Source of the DNA: Paenibacillus selenitireducens
GTDB lineage: Bacteria > Bacillota > Bacilli > Paenibacillales > Paenibacillaceae
Direction: 5' to 3'
DNA length: 64,000 nucleotides
NCBI RefSeq assembly: GCF_002021565.1
Contig: NZ_MSZX01000002.1
Location: 614,554-678,553, forward strand
Position numbers and translations under genes: made by a program. Shown piece after piece: positions 49,812 through 58,736 of this stretch (position 1 is its first letter; each line of letters begins with the position of its first letter). The notes under the pieces were generated by a model. It was not told where the DNA came from. It saw nothing but the letters and a program-made list of their open reading frames with translations, and made no database searches.

Positions 49812-52016
49812 ATGGTTAGAAGCAGAAATGAGGAAAAGACTGGATTTCAAGAGTCTGGTCCGTATCACCCGGCGTATGATTTGCAGACCGATTTTGTCAT
49901 GGTGTATGGAATTGATGATTCGATGCCTACGCGTATCCAGCAGTGGAAGGATCGGGGATATATTGTTCATTTAATGACAGGTGTTGCCTGGGGGAATTAT
50001 GAGAATTATTTAAACGGGCAAATCGACGGAAGGACGCATTGGGACGAAGCGCAGATGGATAGGCACGAAGAACGGATCATTCACGGGGATACACCGGAGA
50101 TTCCGTATATGGTACCAACACTGTCTTATGCAAAATTTTTGGCTGAAAGAATTCGTATTGCCGTTGATGCTGGCGTTGAAGCCATTCATCTGGAAGAACC
50201 GGAATTTTGGGTGAACGGCGGTTACTCGGAAGCCTTCCAACGGGAGTGGAGGTTGTATTACAAGGAGCCTTGGGCGCCACCGCACTCGTCACCGGATGCA
50301 CAGTTCCGCGCCTCGAAGCTCAAAGCCTACTTATATACCCGTGCCTTGGACCGGTTATGCACGGAAATGAAAGACTATTGTTTGACAACGTACGGTCGGG
50401 ATTTGCGATTTTACGTACCCACGCATAGTTTGATCAACTATACGCAATGGAGAATTGTCAGTCCGGAATCCCAGTTAATTGACCTGCCATCGATCGATGG
50501 GTACATTGCCCAAATCTGGACGGGGACATCCCGCACCCCCAACGTCTATCAAGGGCTGCGCAAAGAAAGAACGTTTGAAACCGCATACCTTGAATACGGA
50601 ATGATGCAAGAGTTGGTCCGGGGGACGGGACGTAGGATGTGGTTTTTGCATGATCCAATTGAAGACAATCCGAACTACACCTGGTCAGATTACCAGCAAA
50701 ACTATTACCAGAGTGTCACCGCTTCGCTGCTGCATCCCGCTGTATCGCATTTCGAGGTTTCCCCTTGGCCGAGACGGATTTTTCAAGGGAAATATCCATC
50801 CGAAGACGGCACAGGAAAAGAGAGCATTCCGCAGGACTATGCCACGACGCTGCTTCAAGTGATGCACACGTTAGGGCATATGGACCAAGATTGGGAACAA
50901 ACAGAGGATGCGATGCAGCAGGTCGGGGTGTTCATTGCCGATTCGGCTATGTTCCAGCGCATGAAGATAGAAGACGATAACACACCTGCTATTACAAGTA
51001 AATATGATGGCACGAATTCGGAAGCACTCGAGGCAGAAGGAGATATAGAGCTGCTTAATTTTTCACCCTTTTATGGGCTTGCTCTACCTTTGCTCAAGCA
51101 TGGTATTCCGGTTCGACCCGTTCAACTAGACAATGTGCGGCGCTTTGCCCATTATTTGAACGACTACAAGGTTCTGGTGCTGAGTTATGAATTCATGAAG
51201 CCGGAATATCCGGACCTTCATTTTGCTCTGGCAGGGTGGGTTAGGAACGGAGGCGCACTGGTGTATGTCGGCGACGATACCGACCCATATCATGGCGTAA
51301 GAGCCTGGTGGAATGAAACCGATTCCAAATATGCATGCCCTCGTGAACATCTCTTTGAGCAATTCGGCTTGAAGGATGCAGAGGACGGTGTTTATCAAGT
51401 CGGTAAGGGGGCGGTTGGTTATCTGCCTGTGGCTCCAGAGGGTTGCGCCATATCGGAGGAAGGTGCGAACGCCTTACGCACCATGGTTATGAAGACAATG
51501 GAAGCGCTTAATAATCCAGATTGCAAGTGGCGGCCGAAGCATTATTTCCAGGTGTGCCGCGGCCCCTACATTATAGCTGCTGTTCTTGACGAGTCGGTTG
51601 CAGATTCGCCAGTGACGATACCGGGTCCTGTAGTGGATTTATTCGATCCGTCACTATCCGTCAAGCATGACGTACAAGTAGCTCCCGGGGAACAAGTCTT
51701 GTTGTTTGATTTAGAAAAAGGACGCGTTGCCGTCGGAGAGGCGGGTTGTATTGCGGCATCATCACGCATTGAATCAGGATCACGAAGCAGCTCCGGATTT
51801 GAATTTCAAGTCAAGGGACCTGAGGATATGTCTGCCACAGCTCGTTTCTATTGTTCGAAGCAGCCTGTTGCCGCTGTGATGGACTGTCACGATAAGGCGG
51901 AGTCGATCCCGTTCGAATGGGATGAAGCATCTGGTACGGTATTGCTCCGGTACTGCCATCGAAGCGACACAGATGTCGTTGTGAAGGTAAGTTGGGAAGC
52001 GAGCGAAGTGCAATAG
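49812..52016 (+). CDS. Uncharacterised 734-residue glycosidase-like protein
   Basis: ATG 49812 follows GGAGG by 8 bases; the longer frame from 49797 contains that site. No signal peptide. The first 400 residues look like a TIM barrel (DFVMVYGIDDSMPTRIQQW, AGVEAIHLEEPEFWVNGGYS, YVPTHSLINYTQWRIVSPES, MWFLHDPIEDNP) with several acidic residues in strand ends, e.g. the EEPE of HLEEPEF. Residues 430-530 resemble the GATase-like domain of GH42/GH14-clan enzymes (YKVLVLSYEFMKPEYPDL, then GGALVYVGDD). A beta-domain ends the protein. It is co-transcribed with an alpha-mannosidase, so a glycosidase role is inferred, but the family was not identified. Confidence 0.62.
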   Translation: MVRSRNEEKTGFQESGPYHPAYDLQTDFVMVYGIDDSMPTRIQQWKDRGYIVHLMTGVAWGNYENYLNGQIDGRTHWDEAQMDRHEERIIHGDTPEIPYMVPTLSYAKFLAERIRIAVDAGVEAIHLEEPEFWVNGGYSEAFQREWRLYYKEPWAPPHSSPDAQFRASKLKAYLYTRALDRLCTEMKDYCLTTYGRDLRFYVPTHSLINYTQWRIVSPESQLIDLPSIDGYIAQIWTGTSRTPNVYQGLRKERTFETAYLEYGMMQELVRGTGRRMWFLHDPIEDNPNYTWSDYQQNYYQSVTASLLHPAVSHFEVSPWPRRIFQGKYPSEDGTGKESIPQDYATTLLQVMHTLGHMDQDWEQTEDAMQQVGVFIADSAMFQRMKIEDDNTPAITSKYDGTNSEALEAEGDIELLNFSPFYGLALPLLKHGIPVRPVQLDNVRRFAHYLNDYKVLVLSYEFMKPEYPDLHFALAGWVRNGGALVYVGDDTDPYHGVRAWWNETDSKYACPREHLFEQFGLKDAEDGVYQVGKGAVGYLPVAPEGCAISEEGANALRTMVMKTMEALNNPDCKWRPKHYFQVCRGPYIIAAVLDESVADSPVTIPGPVVDLFDPSLSVKHDVQVAPGEQVLLFDLEKGRVAVGEAGCIAASSRIESGSRSSSGFEFQVKGPEDMSATARFYCSKQPVAAVMDCHDKAESIPFEWDEASGTVLLRYCHRSDTDVVVKVSWEASEVQ

Positions 52017-52030
52017 AGAGGGGACATAAT

Positions 52031-55000
52031 ATGCCATACGAAATCGTCAGGCTGGAGCAACTGAAATCCGCGTTAAACGAATGGAAAGAACAAATATATA
52101 TTCCGTTGGAAAAATTAAGCGTAACAGCTTGGGTGACAGCGGAACCCGTCCCTTTTGAAGAACGAATGTCTGGAAGAAGGATGGAGCTTTTACCAAGTGA
52201 TCGGTGGGGCAACCTGTGGGATTGCGCATGGGTTCACTTTACCGGTGCGGTTCCGGCGTCGGCTAAAGGCGCTAAAGTGGTTTTGCTGATCGATGTGAAT
52301 GGGGAGCTTTGTCTTGTGGACGATGCCGGTTCACCTCGACAGGGACTGACGAATATTAACTCAGAATTTGATTATTCGCTTGGTTTGCCAGGCAAGCGGG
52401 TTGTGCATGTAACTGAATCATCGACTGGCGAGGAGCTCATTGAGGTATGGGGCGATGCAGGATGCAATGATTTATTCGGCAGGTATCGAAGCGGAACGCT
52501 GAAAGAAGCGGTCATCGCCATCTGCCGCGAGGAAGTTCGACAGCTCTATTATGATGCGGAAGTGCTTCTAGAAACTGCGGAACATCTCCCTGAAGGATCG
52601 GCTCGGAAGGAGCAGATCGCGCAAGTGCTGTATGAGGTGTCATTGTTGTTAACGGAATTGACGGATGAGCGCGTTGCTCGCGCAAGGGCGATCCTCGGCA
52701 CACAGCTCTCGAAACGGGGCGGTGATCCGACGCTAACCATTAGCGCAGTGGGGCATGCACATATTGATCTAGCATGGTTATGGCCGATTCGGGAGACGAT
52801 TCGCAAAGGCGCAAGAACGTTCTCTACCGCCCTTCGGATGATGGAACGCTACCCTGATTATGTATTCGGGGCAAGCCAACCGCAGTTGTACGATTGGATG
52901 AAGTTACACTATCCGAAGCTGTACGAGGAACTGAGCCAGCGCGTTCGGGAAGGTCGTTGGGAGCTTCAAGGCGCGATGTGGGTCGAGTCGGACACGAATG
53001 TGCCTGGCGGTGAATCGCTGATCCGGCAGATTCTGTACGGCAAACGGTTCTTTCAACAGGAATTCGGACAAGAGATGAAGTCGCTCTGGATGCCGGACGT
53101 ATTCGGATATTCCGCGAGCTTGCCGCAGTTATTGAGAAAATCCGGCGTTGACTACATGATGACGCAGAAGTTGTCTTGGAGTGTGTATAACCGACATCCG
53201 CACCATACCTTCATGTGGGAGGGCATCGACGGCTCGAAGGTGCTGACGCATATGCCGCCGGAAGATACGTATAACAGCCCTGCGGCGCCGCGATCCATTG
53301 TGAAGGCGGAGACGCAATATCTGGACAAGAACGTGTCCGATCATTGTCTCATGTTATTTGGAATTGGCGACGGCGGCGGTGGACCGGGCGAGGAGCACCT
53401 CGAGCGACTAGCACGTGAGAAAAACTTGCTCGGTCTGAGTCCGGTGGAACAGATGCCTTCCTCCGTCTTCTTCGAGAAACTGAGCGAAGGGGCGGAAAAG
53501 TATCAAACGTGGTGCGGAGAATTGTATCTGGAGAAGCATCAGGGAACATTGACCAGCCAGGCTCGGAATAAGCGGTATAACCGCAAGCTGGAGAAAGCGC
53601 TGCGGGAGCTGGAGTTTGCTGCAGTCCTAGCGCGTCTAGCAAGTGGGAACGAGTATCCGGCAGAAGCCCTGGAAGTCATATGGAAGGAAGTCCTGTTGTA
53701 TCAGTTCCATGATATTTTGCCAGGATCGTCCATTAAACGGGTATACGATGAGTCCTTGGAACGGTATGCCGCATTACAGGCACAAGTTGATCGCTTGATT
53801 GCCTCCTCCTATAACGCAGTGGCGAGCAAGCTTCCTGTACATGGGACGGAAGGTAATTCGTACGCGATATTCAACTCCTTGTCTTGGGCACGGGATGGAT
53901 GGATCAAATTCGATGGGCAATGGATTCGCGTCAATGTCCCATCCATGGGATACGCCGTATCCACTGGGCTTGAACAAGCCAAAGACTTTGAAGAAGTGGC
54001 TGCTTCTACGGGTGTGGGGGAGATCTTACCGGATCAAACAGCGACGGGAGCTCCTGTCATCCAGAATGACCTGTTGGTTCTAACGTTCGCTTCTGACGGT
54101 TCCATCGCTTCCATTTATGATAAAGAACATCGGCGCGAAGTCGTGCCGCAAGATCAGAAGGCGAATGCGCTTCGCGTCTATCATGATCCGGGGGATGCAT
54201 GGGATTTTCGCCAGGACTACCGGCAGACCGACAGCCTTTCGATGCAGCTGGAAGAATCGGTTCCCTACCAAGATGGGCCGACAGCTGGCTTGATCCACCA
54301 ATACCGGTTCAGGCAATCCACATTGACGCAGAAGGTTGTGTTGACGCACGGCAGCCGAAGAATTGATTTCGTGACACATGTAGATTGGCAGGAGTCCGGC
54401 AAAATGCTGCGTACATCATTCCCTGTTCAAGTTCGATCGGATACGGTCAGCTGTGAGATCCAATTCGGTTACTTAAAACGGCCGACCCACCGCAATACGA
54501 TGTGGGATTATGCCAAGGATGAGATCTGTGCGCATCATTGGGTAGATCTGTCGGAACCGGATTATGGAGTAGCGCTGTTGAACGACTGCAAATATGGTCA
54601 TCGCGCGGAGAATAACGTACTCGACTTGAATCTGCTGCGCAGTACGTCATATCCGGATCCCGAAGCCGATCGGGCAGAACATCATTTTACGTACGCGCTC
54701 TACCCTCACAAGGGAGATCATGTTCAAGCTGAAGTGTATAAGCAAGGCTATGACCTGAATGTTCCGCTTCAAGTGATTCCGGTATCCGCTGAATCCGGTG
54801 GAGCAGGGCAGCTCCCGTCATCACAAGCTTTGTTATACCTCGATCATCCGAACGTTATGGTGGAAACGGTGAAGAAAACAGAGGATGGAGAGGATCTCAT
54901 TATCAGGCTATACGAGACAGCTGGAACTCACGCTGCTACAACGCTGCATTTCGGATTCAATGTCTTGGAAGTTTGGGAAGCTGATCTTATGGAAGTAAAG

Positions 55001-55102
55001 CTTGAATCTATACCCGTCGATGAGGGTAAGGTGGAGCTAACTTTTACACCGTTTGAGATTAAGACGTTACGATTGACGAATCAAGCTATGATTGCAGAGT
55101 AA
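52031..55102 (+). CDS. GH38 alpha-mannosidase
   Basis: 1023 residues from ATG 52031 behind GAGAGGGGAC; the upstream frame to 51992 lies in the previous gene. Zinc site GHAHIDLAWLWPIRETIRK at about 240, the nucleophile Asp in SLWMPDVFGYSASLPQLL at about 357, and HQGTLTSQARNKRYNR near 500 mark a cytoplasmic GH38 enzyme. It hydrolyses alpha-mannosides, e.g. from yeast mannan or N-glycans. It starts 14 bases after the 49812 gene and 13 bases before the permease pair. Confidence 0.94.
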   Translation: MPYEIVRLEQLKSALNEWKEQIYIPLEKLSVTAWVTAEPVPFEERMSGRRMELLPSDRWGNLWDCAWVHFTGAVPASAKGAKVVLLIDVNGELCLVDDAGSPRQGLTNINSEFDYSLGLPGKRVVHVTESSTGEELIEVWGDAGCNDLFGRYRSGTLKEAVIAICREEVRQLYYDAEVLLETAEHLPEGSARKEQIAQVLYEVSLLLTELTDERVARARAILGTQLSKRGGDPTLTISAVGHAHIDLAWLWPIRETIRKGARTFSTALRMMERYPDYVFGASQPQLYDWMKLHYPKLYEELSQRVREGRWELQGAMWVESDTNVPGGESLIRQILYGKRFFQQEFGQEMKSLWMPDVFGYSASLPQLLRKSGVDYMMTQKLSWSVYNRHPHHTFMWEGIDGSKVLTHMPPEDTYNSPAAPRSIVKAETQYLDKNVSDHCLMLFGIGDGGGGPGEEHLERLAREKNLLGLSPVEQMPSSVFFEKLSEGAEKYQTWCGELYLEKHQGTLTSQARNKRYNRKLEKALRELEFAAVLARLASGNEYPAEALEVIWKEVLLYQFHDILPGSSIKRVYDESLERYAALQAQVDRLIASSYNAVASKLPVHGTEGNSYAIFNSLSWARDGWIKFDGQWIRVNVPSMGYAVSTGLEQAKDFEEVAASTGVGEILPDQTATGAPVIQNDLLVLTFASDGSIASIYDKEHRREVVPQDQKANALRVYHDPGDAWDFRQDYRQTDSLSMQLEESVPYQDGPTAGLIHQYRFRQSTLTQKVVLTHGSRRIDFVTHVDWQESGKMLRTSFPVQVRSDTVSCEIQFGYLKRPTHRNTMWDYAKDEICAHHWVDLSEPDYGVALLNDCKYGHRAENNVLDLNLLRSTSYPDPEADRAEHHFTYALYPHKGDHVQAEVYKQGYDLNVPLQVIPVSAESGGAGQLPSSQALLYLDHPNVMVETVKKTEDGEDLIIRLYETAGTHAATTLHFGFNVLEVWEADLMEVKLESIPVDEGKVELTFTPFEIKTLRLTNQAMIAE

Positions 55103-55115
55103 AGGAGGAACTCTT

Positions 55116-56027
55116 ATGATGGCACCTAATTTGAGAAAGCGGATTTGGCAACACAAAATATTCTACTTGTTTATGCTGCCGGGCATCGTGTGGTTTTTCA
55201 TTTTCTCGTATGTGCCCCTATTCGGCATTCAGGTCGCGTTCCGTGATTACACCTTTTCGGGCGGCTTCACCGGAAGTCCATGGGCGGGTCTGAAATATTT
55301 TCAGCAATTTTTCGATTACTACAAGTCCGCGGAAATCATTCGCAACACGATTATTATCAGTTTCATGAAACTGGCTGTCGGTTTTCTGATGCCGATTATA
55401 TTAGCCATCCTATTAAATGAGGTACGCAGTCTAAAATTTAAGAAAACTGTGCAAACGCTTTCTTACTTGCCTCATTTCGTTTCCTGGATCGTTGTTGTTA
55501 CCCTGATGCAGCGGCTCTTGACACCCTATGGCGGGCCGGTTAACGATCTGTTAGGCGTTTTTGGAGTACAGCCTATCCAATTCCTCTATAATACGTCTTG
55601 GTTCTATCAAGTCATCCTCGGATCGGATATCTGGAAGAACATAGGTTGGAACTCTATCATTTATATGGCCGCGATTGCTGGTGTCGATCAACAGTTGTAT
55701 GAAGCAGCTAAAATTGACGGCGCGAACCGGTTCCGGCAAATCTGGCATGTGACGCTCCCCGGTGTTCGCAACATTGCCATTATCCTGTTCATCCTGTCGA
55801 TCGGCAGCTTAATGAGCGCCGGATACGAGCAGTTATTGCTCCTCAACGGGCCGGCTACAGCAGGCATTGGAAGTGTCCTCGATGTCCATGTTATCACATC
55901 AGGCATAAGTGAAGGACGATTAAGCTACGCAGCCGCTGTCGGCCTCTTCCAGAGCATCATCGGTCTCATCTTAATTCTGACAGTCAACCGAATTGCCCGC
56001 AAGGTTAGTGACGTATCCCTGTTCTAA
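55116..56027 (+). CDS. Sugar ABC transporter permease, LplB type
   Basis: 303 residues, six helices. ATG 55116 has AAAGGAGG 7 bases upstream. The first helix is IFYLFMLPGIVWFFIFSYVP, and the EAA loop is EAAKIDGANRFRQIWHVTLP (about 197). Part of an operon with GH38 upstream and its partner permease 12 bases downstream. The imported substrate is probably a mannose-containing oligosaccharide. No ATPase gene is nearby. Confidence 0.93.
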   Translation: MMAPNLRKRIWQHKIFYLFMLPGIVWFFIFSYVPLFGIQVAFRDYTFSGGFTGSPWAGLKYFQQFFDYYKSAEIIRNTIIISFMKLAVGFLMPIILAILLNEVRSLKFKKTVQTLSYLPHFVSWIVVVTLMQRLLTPYGGPVNDLLGVFGVQPIQFLYNTSWFYQVILGSDIWKNIGWNSIIYMAAIAGVDQQLYEAAKIDGANRFRQIWHVTLPGVRNIAIILFILSIGSLMSAGYEQLLLLNGPATAGIGSVLDVHVITSGISEGRLSYAAAVGLFQSIIGLILILTVNRIARKVSDVSLF

Positions 56028-56039
56028 GGAGGTGGCAAG

Positions 56040-56933
56040 ATGAAACGCAAAGTGTCGATTTTCAACCTTATCAATTATTGTGTATTGGCTTTAGTTGGAT
56101 TTTCAATGATCTATCCCTTCATCTACATCCTAGCGTATTCGTTGAACGACGGGAAGGATTCCATGTTGGGTGCCTTGTATTTCCTTCCCCGCAAGTTTAC
56201 GTGGGACAATTATGCCCAGGTATTCGACAATGCCCGTATTTGGCAGGCGTACAAGATTACATTGATGCGTACGATTCTCGGTACGTTCCTTCATGTCGTA
56301 CTCTGTTCGCTCCTGGCTTATGCCTTGTCCAAAAAGTCATTGCCGGGAAGATCATTCTTCGCCTTCTATATATTCCTGCCTACGATCTTTAGCGCAGGGT
56401 TCATTCCATACTTCATTACCCTACAGAAACTTCATCTCATCAACAGCTTCTGGGTGTATGTGATACCGATGTTGTTCAACTTCATGCATGTTGTCATCAT
56501 TCGAACATTCCTGCAAGGCATTCCCGCAGAGCTGGAAGAGTCGGCCCGCATTGACGGCTATGGGGATTTTCAGATCTTCTTGCGCATCATTCTGCCTTTA
56601 TCAGGTCCGGTGCTTGCAACGATCTCGCTATTTATCGGCGTCGCGCATTGGAATGATTGGTTTACCGGGGCTTATTACGTATCGGATAAGAATTTAATAC
56701 CCGTGCAGACCCTGCTTCAGCAGATGTTAAGCCAAGCGGAGGCATTATCCTCCTCCATGGCGCGTTCTGCGCAGCAAGGCGGTCAGACGATCAGCGCCAG
56801 CGCACAAGGATCAACCCCTGAGTCATTGCGTATGGCATTGCTCGTTGTCACTGTATTTCCCATTCTCTGTATTTATCCGTTCTTGCAGCGGTATTTCGTT
56901 AAGGGCGTTATGATCGGTTCGGTCAAAGGATAA
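56040..56933 (+). CDS. Sugar ABC transporter permease, LplC type
   Basis: 297 residues, six helices. EAA loop EESARIDGYGDFQIFLRIIL (about 165); the ending QRYFVKGVMIGSVKG is the LplC signature. A Gln/Ser/Ala-rich loop near 230-255 (AEALSSSMARSAQQGGQT) is longer than in the 25867 paralogue. It pairs with the permease at 55116. AAGGAGGTGGCAAG is the ribosome site. Confidence 0.93.
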   Translation: MKRKVSIFNLINYCVLALVGFSMIYPFIYILAYSLNDGKDSMLGALYFLPRKFTWDNYAQVFDNARIWQAYKITLMRTILGTFLHVVLCSLLAYALSKKSLPGRSFFAFYIFLPTIFSAGFIPYFITLQKLHLINSFWVYVIPMLFNFMHVVIIRTFLQGIPAELEESARIDGYGDFQIFLRIILPLSGPVLATISLFIGVAHWNDWFTGAYYVSDKNLIPVQTLLQQMLSQAEALSSSMARSAQQGGQTISASAQGSTPESLRMALLVVTVFPILCIYPFLQRYFVKGVMIGSVKG

Positions 56934-56988
56934 AAGTCCTCATGTAGGACATTATCATACCTTTAAAAATCGTATTGGGAGGGTTCGT

Positions 56989-58653
56989 ATGAAGAAGATC
57001 TGGTTTAAAGGCGTATCCATACTAATTGCATCTACACTTGTTTTAGGTATGTTGGCAGGGTGCACGACCAAGGAGAATGCTGAGAATGGCGGGAAAGAGG
57101 GTACTTCGACAGATAAGACGGTGAAGCTGAAAGTCTTGCACAATTGGAACGGATCTTCAGGGACTGATGTCGATATGACGCCAATAGCAGAAGTCATCAA
57201 AGAGAAAACCGGCGTCACCGTCGAATGGGAGTATACCACGGGCAGCGAAGTGGAGAAGGTGAATGCCATATTCGCAACTCAAGATTTGCCTGATATTTAT
57301 ACAGGACCTGCATGGGGTGGAGAATTGGATGGCATGATCAAAGCAGCCAAGGAGGACCAATTGGTTGACATCTCCGATAAACTGGATAAATATCCGAACC
57401 TAGCCAAGTCCATCGCCAAAGAAAACGTCCCGCCAGCATTGTATGAAAAGGCGATCGATGCGTATGGCGGCAAAAAATACTTACTGCTCCAGAACCAGCC
57501 TGCAACGGATAAGGACGGTACGGATTGGTTATACGGGTTCTATGTGCGCAAAGATATTGCAGAGCAAATAGGAGTGGATCCGCAATCCATTGTCACAAAA
57601 GAAGATTTCTATAACTTTCTGAAAAAGATTAAAGATGCGAACCTACAGGCCAACGGTCAACCCGTCATTCCGTTCGGAGGCTTCAGTAACGGTTGGGCTG
57701 TTGGGATCGGTAATACTATGTTTTATGGCGGCGCCGGATACATGGATAAAGGCGACGGTACCCTCGAAAATAGTTTCTTTACCAAGGAATATGATGACTA
57801 TACGTTGTATTATCGCAAACTGATTGCCGAAGGACTGCTGGATAACGAATCGTTCACGCAAACGGATCCTATCGCCAAAGAGAAAGTATCGCAAGGACGC
57901 GTCGCGGTACTTGCTGCACACTTCCCGGCGATATATGACGCATCCAAAGAATATGTGAAATCGCATCCGGGGAGCGATTATATCCCGATCGGCCCATTGG
58001 AACGAGGAGGCGTAGATCCGAGTCGTCCAGTCGATCTAGGCATCCAAGGAAATAACGTAACGGCTATTACCAAAGCGTGCAAAGATGTGGATGCTGCACT
58101 CCGCCTTCTTGATTTCCTTGCTTCGGACGAAGGTTTCCTGCTAGTTCGTTACGGTGTACAGGGAACGCATTGGGATATGGTAGACGGTAAGCCGACACCG
58201 AAGCAGGAATGGTTCGATAAATTTGCTGCCGATACCTCATCTACTTTAACAGTTCGCAAGAGTGTAGGCATTAACATCGGATTTGAGTCGATGACAGGAC
58301 GAGATCGTCTTAATTCTGTGGGCGCAGGCGATTTCTGGCTCGATAAAGAGCGGGTTCAAGCCATGGAGAGCGCTCGTAAAATTCTGCGGCCAAACGGAGT
58401 CAATATCGTTACTGGGTATAACCCGGGTGATGTCATTATGAAATCCGAGCAATGGGAGATGCTGAAGCCGTCGATGGATAAAATGGGGGATGTATGGAAA
58501 GAGGCTATATTTGCGAAGTCAGATGACGCAGCGTTGAAACTGATGAATGATTTCCGCAATCAAATGAAGAAAACAGGGTATGACGAAGCCATGAAGTATA
58601 CGAATGATCAATTGAAAGGCAAAGATGTCGTCACCATCCAAATGCCGAATTAA
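56989..58653 (+). CDS. Extracellular solute-binding lipoprotein
   Basis: 554 residues; lipoprotein signal ending LGMLAGC (Cys near residue 25) followed by a Glu/Gly/Ser linker. Segments KEKTGVTVEWEYTTGSEVEK, TQDLPDIYTGPAWGGEL and DWLYGFYVRKDIAEQIGVDP are typical of the large Lpl-type sugar-binding proteins. It captures the oligosaccharide for the two permeases just upstream. GGGAGG precedes the start, and a terminator follows. Confidence 0.92.
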   Translation: MKKIWFKGVSILIASTLVLGMLAGCTTKENAENGGKEGTSTDKTVKLKVLHNWNGSSGTDVDMTPIAEVIKEKTGVTVEWEYTTGSEVEKVNAIFATQDLPDIYTGPAWGGELDGMIKAAKEDQLVDISDKLDKYPNLAKSIAKENVPPALYEKAIDAYGGKKYLLLQNQPATDKDGTDWLYGFYVRKDIAEQIGVDPQSIVTKEDFYNFLKKIKDANLQANGQPVIPFGGFSNGWAVGIGNTMFYGGAGYMDKGDGTLENSFFTKEYDDYTLYYRKLIAEGLLDNESFTQTDPIAKEKVSQGRVAVLAAHFPAIYDASKEYVKSHPGSDYIPIGPLERGGVDPSRPVDLGIQGNNVTAITKACKDVDAALRLLDFLASDEGFLLVRYGVQGTHWDMVDGKPTPKQEWFDKFAADTSSTLTVRKSVGINIGFESMTGRDRLNSVGAGDFWLDKERVQAMESARKILRPNGVNIVTGYNPGDVIMKSEQWEMLKPSMDKMGDVWKEAIFAKSDDAALKLMNDFRNQMKKTGYDEAMKYTNDQLKGKDVVTIQMPN

Positions 58654-58667
58654 TAAAAGTTCATCGT

Positions 58668-58695
58668 AGGGAGCCGTTGTGCTCCCTTATTTTTA
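58668..58695 (+). terminator. Terminator after the solute-binding protein gene
   Basis: Stem AGGGAGC / GCTCCCT around CGTTGT, followed by TATTTTTAAG. It may allow some read-through into the 58737 gene. Confidence 0.8.
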
Positions 58696-58736
58696 AGAGA
58701 AACCGAATTTAACTGCATATAAAGGAGATGTGTTCC

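Noticed and set aside
49759-49974. 71-codon ORF starting before the 734-residue gene
   Set aside because: Overlaps it in another frame, with no properly spaced ribosome site, while the longer gene has GGAGG at the right distance.
53349-53642. 97-residue minus-strand ORF inside the GH38 gene
   Set aside because: Codon shadow within a GH38 coding region that has all catalytic motifs.
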